DNA from: Aureococcus anophagefferens
Lineage: Eukaryota; Sar; Pelagophyceae; Pelagomonadales; Pelagomonadaceae
Length of the DNA: 64,000 bases
Assembly: GCF_000186865.1 (NCBI RefSeq)
Contig: NW_008705576.1
Coordinates: 79,756-143,755 of the forward strand
Reading direction: 5' to 3'
How positions within the stretch are numbered: position 1 is the stretch's first letter; each line of letters starts with the position of its first letter. The position numbers and the translations under genes were made by a program. Positions 28,999 through 38,806 of the stretch are shown here, one piece after another. The notes under the pieces were generated by a model, which was given only the letters and a program-made list of their open reading frames with translations, searched no databases and was not told the origin of the DNA.

Positions 28999-31119
28999 AT
29001 GGTGGCGATCAAGTCGTCGTCGATGAGCGCGCTCACGGCGCCGCCCGGGTCGAAAAAGAAGCACACCAAGGGCATGCTCCTGGAACCCATCGAGAATCAG
29101 GGCGGCGCGAAGAGCTCGAAGCGGCCCATGTTCACGAAGAAGGACCTCACGGAGGCCGTGCGGCGCCTGACGCCCGGGGCGGGGACGACGGACCTCACGC
29201 ACGGCGCGCCCTACAACACGACGTCCGTGGAGGCGTCGACGCGGCGCGGCGGGTCGAGCTCGTCGATGACGCCGCTCGCGCTCATGGAGTGGGGCGTCAA
29301 CTTCAACGCGCGCAAGTTCAACGAGCTGCGCACGTCGGCGGACCGCAAGGCCGCGGCGCTCAAGGCGCGCCTCGACCAGCTGCGGGCCCTCAAGATGGAG
29401 CAGGAGTCGCTCGAGAAGATGCTCTCGCCCGACTCGCCCGACGCGACGAAGATCGACGTGCTGCTCACGGCGATCCAGGCCGTCAACGACGAGACGGACC
29501 GGCGCCTCCACTACCGGCGCCAGCTCGAGCACATACTCCGACGCCTCCAGAAGAACCAGGTGACCTTCGACAGCCACCTCTCGAACATGGACGAGGCCAG
29601 GACCGCGGCGCTCCGGGAGCACAAGGACATGAAGGCCATGACGCGGACCATCGAGGCGGGCCACACGCAGGCCGTCCTCGAGCTCGCCGAGGCCCAGCGC
29701 CTCGTCGCCGTGGAGAAGGGCGAGCGCCACCGGGCCATGGAGACGCGGAAGACGGAGGCCGAACAGGCGAGCCGCATGGACGCGTGGCGCAAGAAGCGCG
29801 AGATCGCGCGGCGCGAGTTCGCGAGCGAGCTCCGCGGCGACCTGAGCCAGGAGGAGGAGGTGCTGCTCCAGGCGCGTTTGACGTCCCAGAAGGCGAATTT
29901 GGCGACGCTCCGGTCCGACCACGAGAAGCTGCAGCGCGAGGCGAACTCGCTCGAGTCGGCCTTCGTCGCCGTGCGCCAGGCCACGGGCGTCAACTCGCTC
30001 GACGAGGTCGTCGAGAAGTTCCTGGGCCAGCAGGGCAACCGCCGCGCGCTCCTCCAGGAGAAGCGCGAGGCCGAGGAACGGCTCGCGAACGCGAAGCGCG
30101 CCAAGGAGGAGATCGAGAACCGCTTCAGCGAACTCAAGGCCTCGGGCATCGGGTCCACGGAGATGAACCGCGAGATCGCCGAGCAGCTCGAGCGCGAGAT
30201 CGCCGCCGCGCGCGTGGAGCTCAAGGCGTCGAACGCGGGCTGCGAGCGCCTCGAGGGCGTCCTCGTCGCGCTCCGCCAGGGCGCCGTGGGCCTCTACCAG
30301 CGGCTCCGGCCCTTCGGCCACCTCCTCGAGGGCGAGGGCGCCCTGCCGACGGCGGCCATGCTGCCCGGGGCCGTGCCGCCGTCCGCCGTCGCGTCCGCCG
30401 GCGGCGCGGGGCCCGAGGCGCCGACGATCGACTCCATCGACGCGATCCACCTCTCGGAGATCATGCTCTCGAAGATGGTCGAGATCATCTCGGGCGGCGA
30501 GCACGGCGCGGGCACGTCGGGCATCATGAACCTCCACGACTCGTCCGGCCCGACCGCGGACGACTTGGACGACGACGAGTCGACGGCCGAGGACTCGCTG
30601 CCCCACCCGACGAACAACATCCGCGTGCGGTCCGAGGCCCAGCAGAAGGAGCTCGACCGCAAGATCAACGAGAAGTCGGGCTCCTTCTTCATCACCGCGG
30701 GCGGCGACGACGACGAGGAGGACCGCGCCGAGGAAGCCAAGGACGACGAGGACGAGGGCGAGGACGGCGTCGGCCTCGCCGTGGGCCTGAGCGACGCCCA
30801 GGTCGCCGAGGCCCTCGACGACATGGTGCCCTCGCGCACCTTCCTCAAGCTCTCGAGCAGCCGCCAGCACCAGGAGCAGATCCGCCGCAACGAGCAGGAC
30901 GCGCGGAAGAAGCGCATGCTCGAGCGCATCGAGATGGCCGAGGGCGCCGAGCGCGCCCAGATGTCGTCGCGCGCCGCGCGCAAGAAGGCGCAGACGGAGG
31001 CGAACAACCGCCTCTCGAAGATGGTCAAGCAGGGGCAGCCGCCGCCGCTCTCCAAGACCAAGGACAGCGCCATCGAGCGGTCCATGATGTTCCTCAAGCA
31101 GGTGCCCGAGCTGCTCTAG
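28999..31119 (+). CDS. Outer dynein arm docking complex coiled-coil protein (ODA1/CCDC114/CCDC151 type), 706 aa
   Basis: ATG 28999 (MVAIKSSSMSALT) is the first ATG in frame. Long coiled coil from about residue 100 to 480. The diagnostic stretch is FVAVRQATGVNSLDEVVEKF followed by a GQQGNRRALLQEKREAEERL helix and LKASGIGS, the pattern I know from ODA docking subunits (F-x-x-[VI]-x-x-ATGV...F...L...LK-x-x-G). The C-terminal third has an acidic tract (DDDEEDRAEEAKDDEDEGED) and a basic, helical end. Docking subunits fix outer dynein arms to axonemal doublets. Exactly which subunit cannot be told. Presence implies that the lineage keeps, or recently kept, a motile flagellum at some stage. Confidence 0.75.
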   Translation: MVAIKSSSMSALTAPPGSKKKHTKGMLLEPIENQGGAKSSKRPMFTKKDLTEAVRRLTPGAGTTDLTHGAPYNTTSVEASTRRGGSSSSMTPLALMEWGVNFNARKFNELRTSADRKAAALKARLDQLRALKMEQESLEKMLSPDSPDATKIDVLLTAIQAVNDETDRRLHYRRQLEHILRRLQKNQVTFDSHLSNMDEARTAALREHKDMKAMTRTIEAGHTQAVLELAEAQRLVAVEKGERHRAMETRKTEAEQASRMDAWRKKREIARREFASELRGDLSQEEEVLLQARLTSQKANLATLRSDHEKLQREANSLESAFVAVRQATGVNSLDEVVEKFLGQQGNRRALLQEKREAEERLANAKRAKEEIENRFSELKASGIGSTEMNREIAEQLEREIAAARVELKASNAGCERLEGVLVALRQGAVGLYQRLRPFGHLLEGEGALPTAAMLPGAVPPSAVASAGGAGPEAPTIDSIDAIHLSEIMLSKMVEIISGGEHGAGTSGIMNLHDSSGPTADDLDDDESTAEDSLPHPTNNIRVRSEAQQKELDRKINEKSGSFFITAGGDDDEEDRAEEAKDDEDEGEDGVGLAVGLSDAQVAEALDDMVPSRTFLKLSSSRQHQEQIRRNEQDARKKRMLERIEMAEGAERAQMSSRAARKKAQTEANNRLSKMVKQGQPPPLSKTKDSAIERSMMFLKQVPELL

Positions 31120-31154
31120 GGCGCGCGCACGGGCTAAGGCGCGGGTTCTCTGTC

Positions 31155-31913
31155 TTAACACAGGAACATCCCCGCGAGCGCGGCGCCGACGTCGCCGTCG
31201 TCGCCGGCGCCGGCGCCGCGCGCCGCCGCGCGCAGCGCGAGCTCCCTGAGCTCGTCGACGAGGGACCGCGTCGTCCGGTGCGCGCGGCGCACGCAGGTCC
31301 CGAAGAGCTCGGGGAAGACCGCGTCCCGGAGGCGCCGCGTCGCGGGCGCGAGGAGCTCGAACTCGAAGCGCGCGTCGACGGCCGGCGACCGCCGGAGCGC
31401 GCGCCGGAGCGCCGCGAGGGTCCGCCGCTCGAGGGCCCGGGGGACCCACATGGCGATCGTGAAGACGACGATGCCGTCGCCCACCGACGACGCGAGGAGC
31501 CACGCCGTCGACTTGGCGACCTTCGCGAGGAAGACGCGGAGGAGCCGCGCGCAGCGGCCGCGGCGCTCGCAGCCGACGTCGGCGCGCACGACCTGCACGG
31601 CGTGCATGCCGCCGCAGGCGAGGTACGCCGCGCCGTCGGGCGTCCCGGGCGCCTCGCAGCCGAGGCCCACGCGGACGACGAGGTCGCGCTCGGCGACGAT
31701 CGCGGACGTCTGAGGCAGGAGGTGGGCGAGCGCGACGGTTTCGCTGACGGCGCAGGACGCGTCGCTGTTGAGGGAGTGCCTTTCTTGTAAAAGGAGCTCT
31801 TTGCAGCGCGCGCCTTCATCGGTGACGATGCGCTGCCGGAGGTGGATCCGTGGACCAGGGCGGAAGACAGCGTTTCGCACCGCCGCGGCCTCGTATGCGA
31901 TGGTGGGCAGCAT
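31155..31913 (-). CDS. Unrecognised protein, 252 aa
   Basis: ATG 31913 to TAA 31155, single exon. It contains a globular-looking block (VSETVALAHLLPQTS, RDLVVRVGLGC, GAAYLACGGMHAVQVV) followed by a hydrophobic patch (GDGIVVFTIAMWVPRAL) and an arginine/alanine-rich helical C-terminus. No signal peptide is evident and no catalytic motif is recognised; a lipid-binding START-like fold was considered but is not supported by any motif. Codon composition matches neighbours and the frame is clean, so I regard it as a real gene of unknown function. Confidence 0.6.
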   Translation of the reverse strand: MLPTIAYEAAAVRNAVFRPGPRIHLRQRIVTDEGARCKELLLQERHSLNSDASCAVSETVALAHLLPQTSAIVAERDLVVRVGLGCEAPGTPDGAAYLACGGMHAVQVVRADVGCERRGRCARLLRVFLAKVAKSTAWLLASSVGDGIVVFTIAMWVPRALERRTLAALRRALRRSPAVDARFEFELLAPATRRLRDAVFPELFGTCVRRAHRTTRSLVDELRELALRAAARGAGAGDDGDVGAALAGMFLC

Positions 31914-32174
31914 GTTTCAGGATGTCGCGAGCGGTCATGGTGGCTTTGCGTTCGGATTAGCGCTGCATGCTTGCGTCGGGTAGCGCTCGGGCAGCGCGCG
32001 GGCAGCGTTCGGATAGCGTCGGGCGCCGCGTCGGTCGAGGAACGCGCTCGCAAATTGGGGTAACACTCCGCGGACCTGCCTCCCCTCCCCGGACGGACGC
32101 AGTCGGGCGCGCATCCCCTTCAATAACTAGTCCAACACAAACCTTGCACGGCACTTCCCCCGCAGCGCACGAGC
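31914..32174. promoter_or_regulatory. Divergent upstream region with short 11-bp repeats
   Basis: 261 bp between divergent start codons. At about 31977-32020 an 11-bp unit (cgggcagcgcg, variants cgggtagcgct, cgggcagcgtt, cggatagcgt) occurs four times in tandem, which could be a protein-binding array or simple slippage. A CACAAACC-like AT-rich patch precedes the plus-strand ATG. Confidence 0.35.
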
Positions 32175-34343
32175 ATGGGGGGCTGCTTGCGCGGCTGTCT
32201 CGCGCTCGCCGCCCTCGTCGCGTCCACGACCGATGTCCGCGTCGCGACCTGGCAGAACGACGCGCGCGCCGCGATCTCGCTGACCTTCGACGACGGCAAG
32301 GTCGCGTCCCTCGGCGCCGGCGGCGACCTGCTCGACGCCCACGGCCTCCCCGGCACGTTCTACGTGTCGTCGGGCTACCTCGACGGGTCGTCGCCGCACG
32401 TCGTCGCCGGCGGCGCGGACCCGGCGGTGGCGCGCGCCCTCGCGCGGCGGCGCCTCGCCGGCGGCCACGAGGTCGGCTGCCACGCGGCGACGCACGCGAG
32501 GCCGCTCCGCGACGAGACGCTCGCCAACGCCACGATGGAGCTGGCGGCCTGCGACGCGGCCTTTGCGGCGCTCTTCGGCGACCACCCGCGGGCGGCGGCG
32601 ACCATGGCCTACCCCTGGGGCGCCGGCGACGGCGACCCGGGCGTCCGCGCGGCCGCGCTCCGGTACCACGTCGCCGCGCGGGGCGTCCGCTACCACCTCG
32701 CGCCGGCGGCGGGCGTCGACCGCGCGGCCGTGCCCTGCGTCGTCGAGGGCCGCGACACGGGCCTCGACGAGATGGCGTCGCGCGTGGACCGGGCCGTCGA
32801 GGAGCGCGCCTGGTTGTGCACCTTCAACCACGGCGTCGACCGGCGCGGCGGCGGGCCCTTCGCCGCGGACCGGGCCTACTCGGCGCCGGACCGCGGGAAC
32901 CTGACGCGCCACTACGCGGCGTTGGCGCGGCGGCGCGACGCCGGCGAGGTCTACGTCGCGCCGCTCTGCGACGTGCTGGCCTACGCCGCGGTGCGCGCGA
33001 CCGCGTTCGTCGAGCGCGTCGAGGAGACGGCGGACGCGCTTGAGGCGTCGCTCGTCGCGCCGCTCGTCTGTGCGACGGACGCCGAGCGGCGGCGCTGGCG
33101 CGACGTGTCCGTCGACCTCACGGTCGTCGCGGCGCTCGACTGGGCGGACGCCGACGTTTTCGTCGACGGCCGCAAGGCGGCGGCCACGCGGACGGCGGCG
33201 GGCTGGGCCGCGAGCGCGCCCGTGGCGCCCTGCGCCGGCGCGCGGCGCGCGTTCGCCTGGCGCCGGCGGCCGCCGCCGCCGGCCGCGTCGGCCGAGGCCC
33301 TCGCGTCGGACGTGCTCCGGCTCTTGGGCTTCCAAGAACCCGACGAGCTCCGGCGCCTCCGCGACGAGCTCGTGGCCGCGGGCGCGCCGCTGCCGCTCCA
33401 CGAGCTCCGCGCGACGCCGCTCTGGCGCGCGGGCGGCCCGCTGCTGCCCGAGCTGCTGCGGGAGGCGCTTTTTTTAGCAAAAGTCGACCGGTCGAGCGGC
33501 GACCTCGGCCGGCGCATCGTGACGACGCGCGGCGCGCCCATCGAGCGCGCGTCCCTCGACGCCTGGGTCGCCGCGACGGCCCCGAACGTCGACGCGCCCC
33601 GGGACTGCGTGGAGTGGGGCAGCGGCCACGCGCGGTACCTCGACCACTTCCGCTGCCGCTCGACGCACGTCTTCGAGTACGCGAAGGAGCCCGCCTGCGG
33701 TGGAAATATTGGGCTCTTCGGGACCATGCGCTGCGGCGACCTCGAGGACCCGGCGACGGTGCCCGAGGCGGCCTACGACCTCGTCCTCTGCTTCCACGTC
33801 TTCAACATGCTCCCCGGAGCGTCGCCGAAGGTCCCGGCCGCGGCGCTCGCGCGCCTGCTGCGCCGGGGCGGCTCGCTCCTCTGGGCCGCGCCGTCGGCCG
33901 TGCCGTCCTTCACGGCGCTCCCGGACACGCTGCGCTTCACGCTGCGGGGCGCGACGGCGCTCTTCGCGGACGCGCTGTGCGTCGTCGACGCGGCGCCGTC
34001 GTCCGACGCCGCGACGACGCTCGCGGCCCTCGCGGGCTTCAGCGCCGAGGACGTGCCGCGCCGGGGGCCGCCGGACGCGGGCCTGTCGAGCATGGTCTAC
34101 CTCTGGGCCGTGAAGCCCGCCGACTCGGGCTTCCGCGGCTGCGACGGCTACGCCGCCGGCGACGCGGCGGCGCCGGCCCCCGCGGGCGCCCCCGCGCCGC
34201 CGGTCACGGCGAGCTGCGCGGACCGGCCCCGCGCGCTCCGGGCGCTGTCGTCGGCGCTCGGCGCCGGCCTGGACCCGGACGCGGCGGCCGCCGCGCGGCG
34301 GCGGCTCGTCGACGATCGGACGTGTAGTAACGCGGCGCCATGA
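32175..34343 (+). CDS. Secreted polysaccharide deacetylase (NodB/CE4) fused to a methyltransferase-like domain, 722 aa
   Basis: ATG 32175. A signal peptide (GCLRGCLALAALVAS) leads into a NodB domain: AISLTFDDGK supplies the catalytic/metal aspartates, CHAATHARP the metal histidines (H-x3-H), and MAYPWGAG the third motif, so the deacetylase core looks intact. CE4 enzymes remove N- or O-acetyl groups from chitin-like or other polysaccharides. Residues about 470-650 form a second domain with CVEWGSGHARYLDHF, THVFEYAKEPA, YDLVLCFHVFNMLP and LLRRGGSLLWAAP, the layout of a class I SAM-dependent methyltransferase. The last part has a Cys-containing, Ala/Pro-rich tail. The combination suggests two successive modifications of an extracellular glycan; that is inference. 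Stop is 22 bp from the convergent M16 gene's stop. Confidence 0.82.
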   Translation: MGGCLRGCLALAALVASTTDVRVATWQNDARAAISLTFDDGKVASLGAGGDLLDAHGLPGTFYVSSGYLDGSSPHVVAGGADPAVARALARRRLAGGHEVGCHAATHARPLRDETLANATMELAACDAAFAALFGDHPRAAATMAYPWGAGDGDPGVRAAALRYHVAARGVRYHLAPAAGVDRAAVPCVVEGRDTGLDEMASRVDRAVEERAWLCTFNHGVDRRGGGPFAADRAYSAPDRGNLTRHYAALARRRDAGEVYVAPLCDVLAYAAVRATAFVERVEETADALEASLVAPLVCATDAERRRWRDVSVDLTVVAALDWADADVFVDGRKAAATRTAAGWAASAPVAPCAGARRAFAWRRRPPPPAASAEALASDVLRLLGFQEPDELRRLRDELVAAGAPLPLHELRATPLWRAGGPLLPELLREALFLAKVDRSSGDLGRRIVTTRGAPIERASLDAWVAATAPNVDAPRDCVEWGSGHARYLDHFRCRSTHVFEYAKEPACGGNIGLFGTMRCGDLEDPATVPEAAYDLVLCFHVFNMLPGASPKVPAAALARLLRRGGSLLWAAPSAVPSFTALPDTLRFTLRGATALFADALCVVDAAPSSDAATTLAALAGFSAEDVPRRGPPDAGLSSMVYLWAVKPADSGFRGCDGYAAGDAAAPAPAGAPAPPVTASCADRPRALRALSSALGAGLDPDAAAAARRRLVDDRTCSNAAP

Positions 34344-34365
34344 TCGTACGTCCGATATAGCTCTC

Positions 34366-37300
34366 TTAGTGCGCGGGCGCCTCGGGCCCCGCCCCCTCGT
34401 CCCAGACCTTGGCCGGCGGCCACAGGTCCCGGCCCCGCTTGAACGCGCGGAGCTCGTCCAGGCTCCGGAGCACGACGCCGCCGGCCGGCGCGGCGTCGGC
34501 CGGCGCGTCCGCGGCGAGGTCCGGCGAGTAGACGCGGGACCGGAAGAGGCGCCGCTGCGGCGCGCCGGGGAGCACGTGCGCCTCGAGCACGCGGACGAGG
34601 TCCTCGCGCGACACGTCGCGGAGCTGCGCCGCGCGCGTCGCCACGTGGCTGAACTTGCGCCGCCCGGACGAGATCTCGTGCCAGTCCCGCGACACGACGT
34701 CGCGCAGGCTCGCGGGCCGCTGGAGGATCTCCGTCGCCAGGCCCTCGCGCTTCAGCGCCAGGTCCGCGTCGCTCAGGTCCCGGAGCTCCTGGGCGAAGAC
34801 CGCCAACCACGCCTCCACCCTGTCCTCCAGCTCGGGAGGGCTCTTGCCCGTCGCCGACTGGAGCAAACACGTAAAGCCGATGACGCCGCCCGAGCTATCG
34901 AGACCCGCCGACGCGATGTAGCCGAGCTGCTCCACCGTGCGCAGGCGGTTGAACGCGGACGCCTGCGCGAGGCGGCCGAGTAAGGTCGCCGCGGCGTCCC
35001 GCTTCGCCGCGGACGGCCAGCCCGCGTCGACGGCGTCGTCGTCGTCGCCGCTGCGGCCCAGCTGCCAGTACATCTCGACGGCGTTGTTCGGGTCCGACGG
35101 CTCCGCGGCCTTGGCGTTGGGCTCGCCCCGGAACCGCGTGCCGCTCGCCTCGCCCTCGCGGAGCGCCCGCAGCTCGACGGCGACGCCGAAGTCGCCGCGG
35201 GGGAGCCGCAGCGCGGGGTGCGGCGCCAGGGGTTCCGTGGGCTCCCCCGGGTCCGCGACGGCCGCCAGCGCCGCGGCCGCGTACGCGCGCGCGCCGGCGT
35301 CGTCGGCGTTGCCTGGGCAGCACAAGAGTGATTCAACGTCGCTTCAACGTGAGTGTTCCGCGCGCGCGCGTGACGGAAAAAGCATCCACGCTTCGAGACC
35401 GTTCCAAGAGATGATCGCTCGTCCAAAAATCAGCCAAAACGAGTGGAAAACGGCCGAGATAGGAGCCTTTGAAGTTGGGAATTTCGCTCTCTTGTGCTGC
35501 CCTGGGCGTTGCCCGCGACGTAGATCTCGAGGGACCCGTCGCGCAGCCGCGCCCGCGCGATGGCCGCGGCGACCTCCATGGTCAAGGAGTCGTCCGCCAA
35601 CGCGGCGCCCAGCGCGTCGACGTCCAGCGCGTCCGCGTCGCCGTCCATGGCGTAGCGCGACCACGTCGTCACGAGCGACGACGGCTCGTCGCGCGTCGAA
35701 TCGGAGCACCGCCGCGCGAGCTCCTCCTTCTCCGACTCGAAGAGCTTGCGCTCCGCGTCCGTGAAGTCGGACTTGGCGACGAGCTCCCGGAGCTTCGTCG
35801 CCGCGAGCTCGAGCGCGTCGCGCGCCTTGTCGGAAAATCCCGACGACCGGAGCACGAAGCCCGCGCGCGACGCGTCCACGGAGAACGACAGCCCCGCGAG
35901 CGACGCGTCGTAGGCCTCGTGGTTCATGAGCGCGAAGACCGTGTTGCCGATGGCCTTGGTCGCCGCGAGCGACCGCGCCGTGTGCTTCTCGGCCTCGCGG
36001 AAGAGCGCCGCGACCATGACCTTGGGCACCTTGGGCACCGTCGGCGGCGCGTCGGCGAGGTCCGCGCGGCGCCAGACCGTGGCCCGGCCCGTGCCCGGCA
36101 GGCGGTAGACGCCCGCGCGGTCGTCCGGGTCGTCGACGAGCGACAGGTCCCCGGCGACGTAGCGGTTCGGCTTCGGCAACGCGAGGCGGGAGTCCCCCGC
36201 GTCCGACGCGCGCGCCCAGCGCGCCAAGACGTCGTCGCCCGTGCGGTCCGACCGGTACGTCGCGCCGTGCCAGGGCTCCCGCGTCCAGCCGCCGTCCGTC
36301 GCGTGCTTGCGAGCGTCGAAGACCACGGAATTCTCCGGCGTCAGCGCGTCCAAGACGACCCGCACGGCCTCTTCGTCGAACGTGCCCGCGAGCGACGGGC
36401 CGCTCAGCGGCTGCGTGGGGTGGTCCCAGAGCGCGTCGGCCAGATCCGACGCCGTGTCCGCCGCGCTCCGCTTCTCCGCGAAGCGGAAGCGCGCGCCGTG
36501 GAGCGCCTGGAGTTCGTCGGACAGCGTCCGCAGCGCTTCCACCGGCGCGGACCGCACGGTGCCGACCCAGGCCCAGATGAGGTCCAGCACGTCGTCGACG
36601 CGCGCCTCCCCGAGCTCCGTGAGGTCCACGGAGAGTTCGAAGAGCTGCGCGTCGTCGAATTTCGCGGCCGTCCCGCAGCTCAGCGCGTCGACCCAGCCGC
36701 GGTCGCGCAGAAGCGCGTGCAGACTCTCCTCGCCCTCGTGGCCGAGCAGGTGGGACACGAAGAGCTCGGGCGTCGCGCCGCGTTCGTGCAGCGTGGACCG
36801 CGCGGGCAGCGGCCAGAGCAGCTGCAAAGAGCGCCAGTCGCGCACGGGCACGACCTTGACGACCCGCGGGACCTCCTCGCTCTCGGCGGCCCAGGGCGTG
36901 ACCCGCGGCGCCTTGGCCCGGCCCGCGCCCGACGACGGGATGGCCCCGAAGCGGCCGTCGCCGGCGACGAGCTTTTCGAGCTCGTCGAGCGACTCCCTGC
37001 CGACGACGGCCAAACGCATCTTGTCCCCCACGTAGTGCTCCGCGTTCCAGCGCTTCAGCTCGTCGTGGAGGCCCCGCTCGCCGTTCAGCGTGTCCAGCGA
37101 CCCCGTGGAGAAGCGCGAGAACGGGTGCGCGCCGTTCGCCGTCGCCTTGAGGACCGAAAGCATGCGCCAGCCGTCGTCCTGGAGCGCCATGGCGTACTCC
37201 GAATCGACGGCCTTGACCTCCCGCTCGACGCAGTCCAGACTCAGCAGCGGATCCACGAAGAACTGGGCCAGGCGGTCCAGCGCGCCGTCGAGCGCGCCCG

Positions 37301-37769
37301 CGTTCACGTTCAAATAGTAGCACGTCTCCTCGTCGGCGGTCCACGCGTTCGAGCCGCCGCCGTGGGCGTTGAGGTAGGCCTCGTACTCGTCCTCGTCGGG
37401 GTACTTGCGCGTGCCGAGGAAGAGCATGTGCTCGTGGAAGTGCGCGAGCCCGAGCCGCGTGTCGTCGAAGCTGCCGGCCTTGACGGACAGCGCCGCGCCG
37501 GCCTCGTCCGCGTCGCCGTCGGACACCAGCAGCGCCTCGACGCCGTTGGCGAGGCGCACGAGGCGGTACCGGCGCCGGTCCACGGCCGGCCGCTCGATGT
37601 CGGCGTCGTCGAGGACGATTTCCACGGCCTCGCTGATCGTCGACGTGCGCAGGGCCGTCCTGACGCTGCGCACGACGCTGCCGACGCCGGTGCGGCGGGG
37701 GCCCAGGGCGCTCGGCTTCAAACTCAGCGTGGCGCTCACGACCAGCGCCAGGAGCGCGACTGCGGCCAT
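34366..37769 (-). CDS. M16A metalloprotease, insulin-degrading-enzyme type, 1,067 aa
   Basis: Exon 1 37769-35513, exon 2 35312-34366, separated by the family B element at 35313-35504; the join reads EIYVAG|NADDAGARAY in frame. A hydrophobic N-terminus (MAAVALLALVVSATLS) suggests targeting to the secretory route or plastid. The inverted zinc motif HFHEHMLFLG (about residue 110) with the distal EREVKAVDSEY glutamate is intact. The C-terminal half carries YRSDRTG-adjacent structural M16 domains and RTVEQLGYIASAG, which is typical of IDE/pitrilysin/nardilysin. Full-length, four-domain size. It should cleave short peptides, possibly degraded transit peptides; substrate is inference. Confidence 0.92.
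35313..35504 (-). mobile_element. Introner-type element, family B (B4)
   Basis: 192 bp, in sense with the M16 gene. Exact 8-bp duplication GCAACGCC on the minus strand (35505-35512, 35305-35312). Intron 35512-35313 has a GC donor and GCTGCCCAG acceptor; removal restores the reading frame of the peptidase. Confidence 0.93.
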
Positions 37770-37866
37770 CCTTGCCGGCCGAGCTGGCGGAGACGATCAG
37801 CACGCGCGAGAGGACAAGTGCGGGGTATCGGGGCAAGCAGCCGATCGTGCCGTAGATTGGCGGACG

Positions 37867-38787
37867 ATGGGGCGGGCAGCGTCCTACGAGCCCCTCGCCG
37901 GGTCGCGGTCCCGCATGGACCGCATCCTCGCGATGGCGGCCGTGTCCACGGCGCTCTGCGGCGCGGCGTACCTCAGCGTCGGCTTCGTCAACGGCCGCAG
38001 CCCGCGCTGGATCGACGCCCTCGGCGACGCGGCCTTCGAGGCCGACGCCGGCGGCCACGCCATGCTCACGAAGCGCGCGGCCTGGGCCCACCTCCAGGAG
38101 ACGTCCTACGACGTCACGTGCAGTGGCGTCACCTACGCCTACTGCGGCATGGCGACGTGCCGCTTGAATGGGGACGGCGCGACGGCGTCCTGCGGCTGCA
38201 AGCGCGAGCGCGACGCCGAGGGCCGCCTCTTCCTCCACGCCAACTCGGCCTACCTCGTCTACAGCGAGACCGTGCGGCGGGCGCTGTACGAGGACGTCGT
38301 CGAGGGGCGGCGCCACCGCTTCCGGGAACGTTTGTGCGCCGCGGTCGCCGACGGCTCTTTGTGGTCCGACGCGGGCTTCAACGTGTCCTACGGCAGCTTC
38401 GCGGACCCCTCCGGCAACTACTGGGCCCAGCACGACATCGGCTGCTCCGAGAGCGGCGACTTCCACCTCGCGGACTGCGAGGGCGCGCCCTGCGACTTCA
38501 AGGACTTCGACGAAGTCTACGACGCGGTCTGCGCGTGCCCCTACGTCACGGCGACCATGGGCGCGACGGCGTCGACGAAGAAGATACGACGAGCGACGGC
38601 GAAGAGCTGCCGCGAGATCTCGGCGACCCACGGCGACTGCGCGCTCCAGGAGACGCTCGAGCCCGGCGAGCTCATGGCCGACTACGACGCCATGGAGACG
38701 CTGCGCGGGTACCTCGCCGACGCCCGCTTCCGGCGGGGCGGCACGGCGTGCAAGACCTACGACGACTACTCCTACTCGTACTCGTAA
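37867..38787 (+). CDS. Cys-rich type II membrane protein, 306 aa
   Basis: ATG 37867. A short cytoplasmic N-terminus precedes one transmembrane segment (about residues 20-38, AMAAVSTALCGAAYLSVGF). The lumenal/extracellular part has about 14 cysteines, many paired in short loops (DVTCSGVTYAYCGMATC, SCGCKRE, CSESGDF, CEGAPCDF, VCACPY), consistent with disulfide bonding in the secretory pathway. It ends in a Tyr/Ser-rich YDDYSYSYS tail. No enzyme motif recognised; function unknown. Head-to-head with the M16 gene, 97 bp between ATGs. Confidence 0.7.
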   Translation: MGRAASYEPLAGSRSRMDRILAMAAVSTALCGAAYLSVGFVNGRSPRWIDALGDAAFEADAGGHAMLTKRAAWAHLQETSYDVTCSGVTYAYCGMATCRLNGDGATASCGCKRERDAEGRLFLHANSAYLVYSETVRRALYEDVVEGRRHRFRERLCAAVADGSLWSDAGFNVSYGSFADPSGNYWAQHDIGCSESGDFHLADCEGAPCDFKDFDEVYDAVCACPYVTATMGATASTKKIRRATAKSCREISATHGDCALQETLEPGELMADYDAMETLRGYLADARFRRGGTACKTYDDYSYSYS

Positions 38788-38806
38788 TTAGCGGGCGGGT
38801 CTTTCT

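Noticed and set aside
31977..32020. Four 11-bp repeats as a CRISPR-like or iteron array
   Set aside because: Units are adjacent without spacers, imperfect and only four in number in a eukaryotic promoter; slippage is sufficient explanation.
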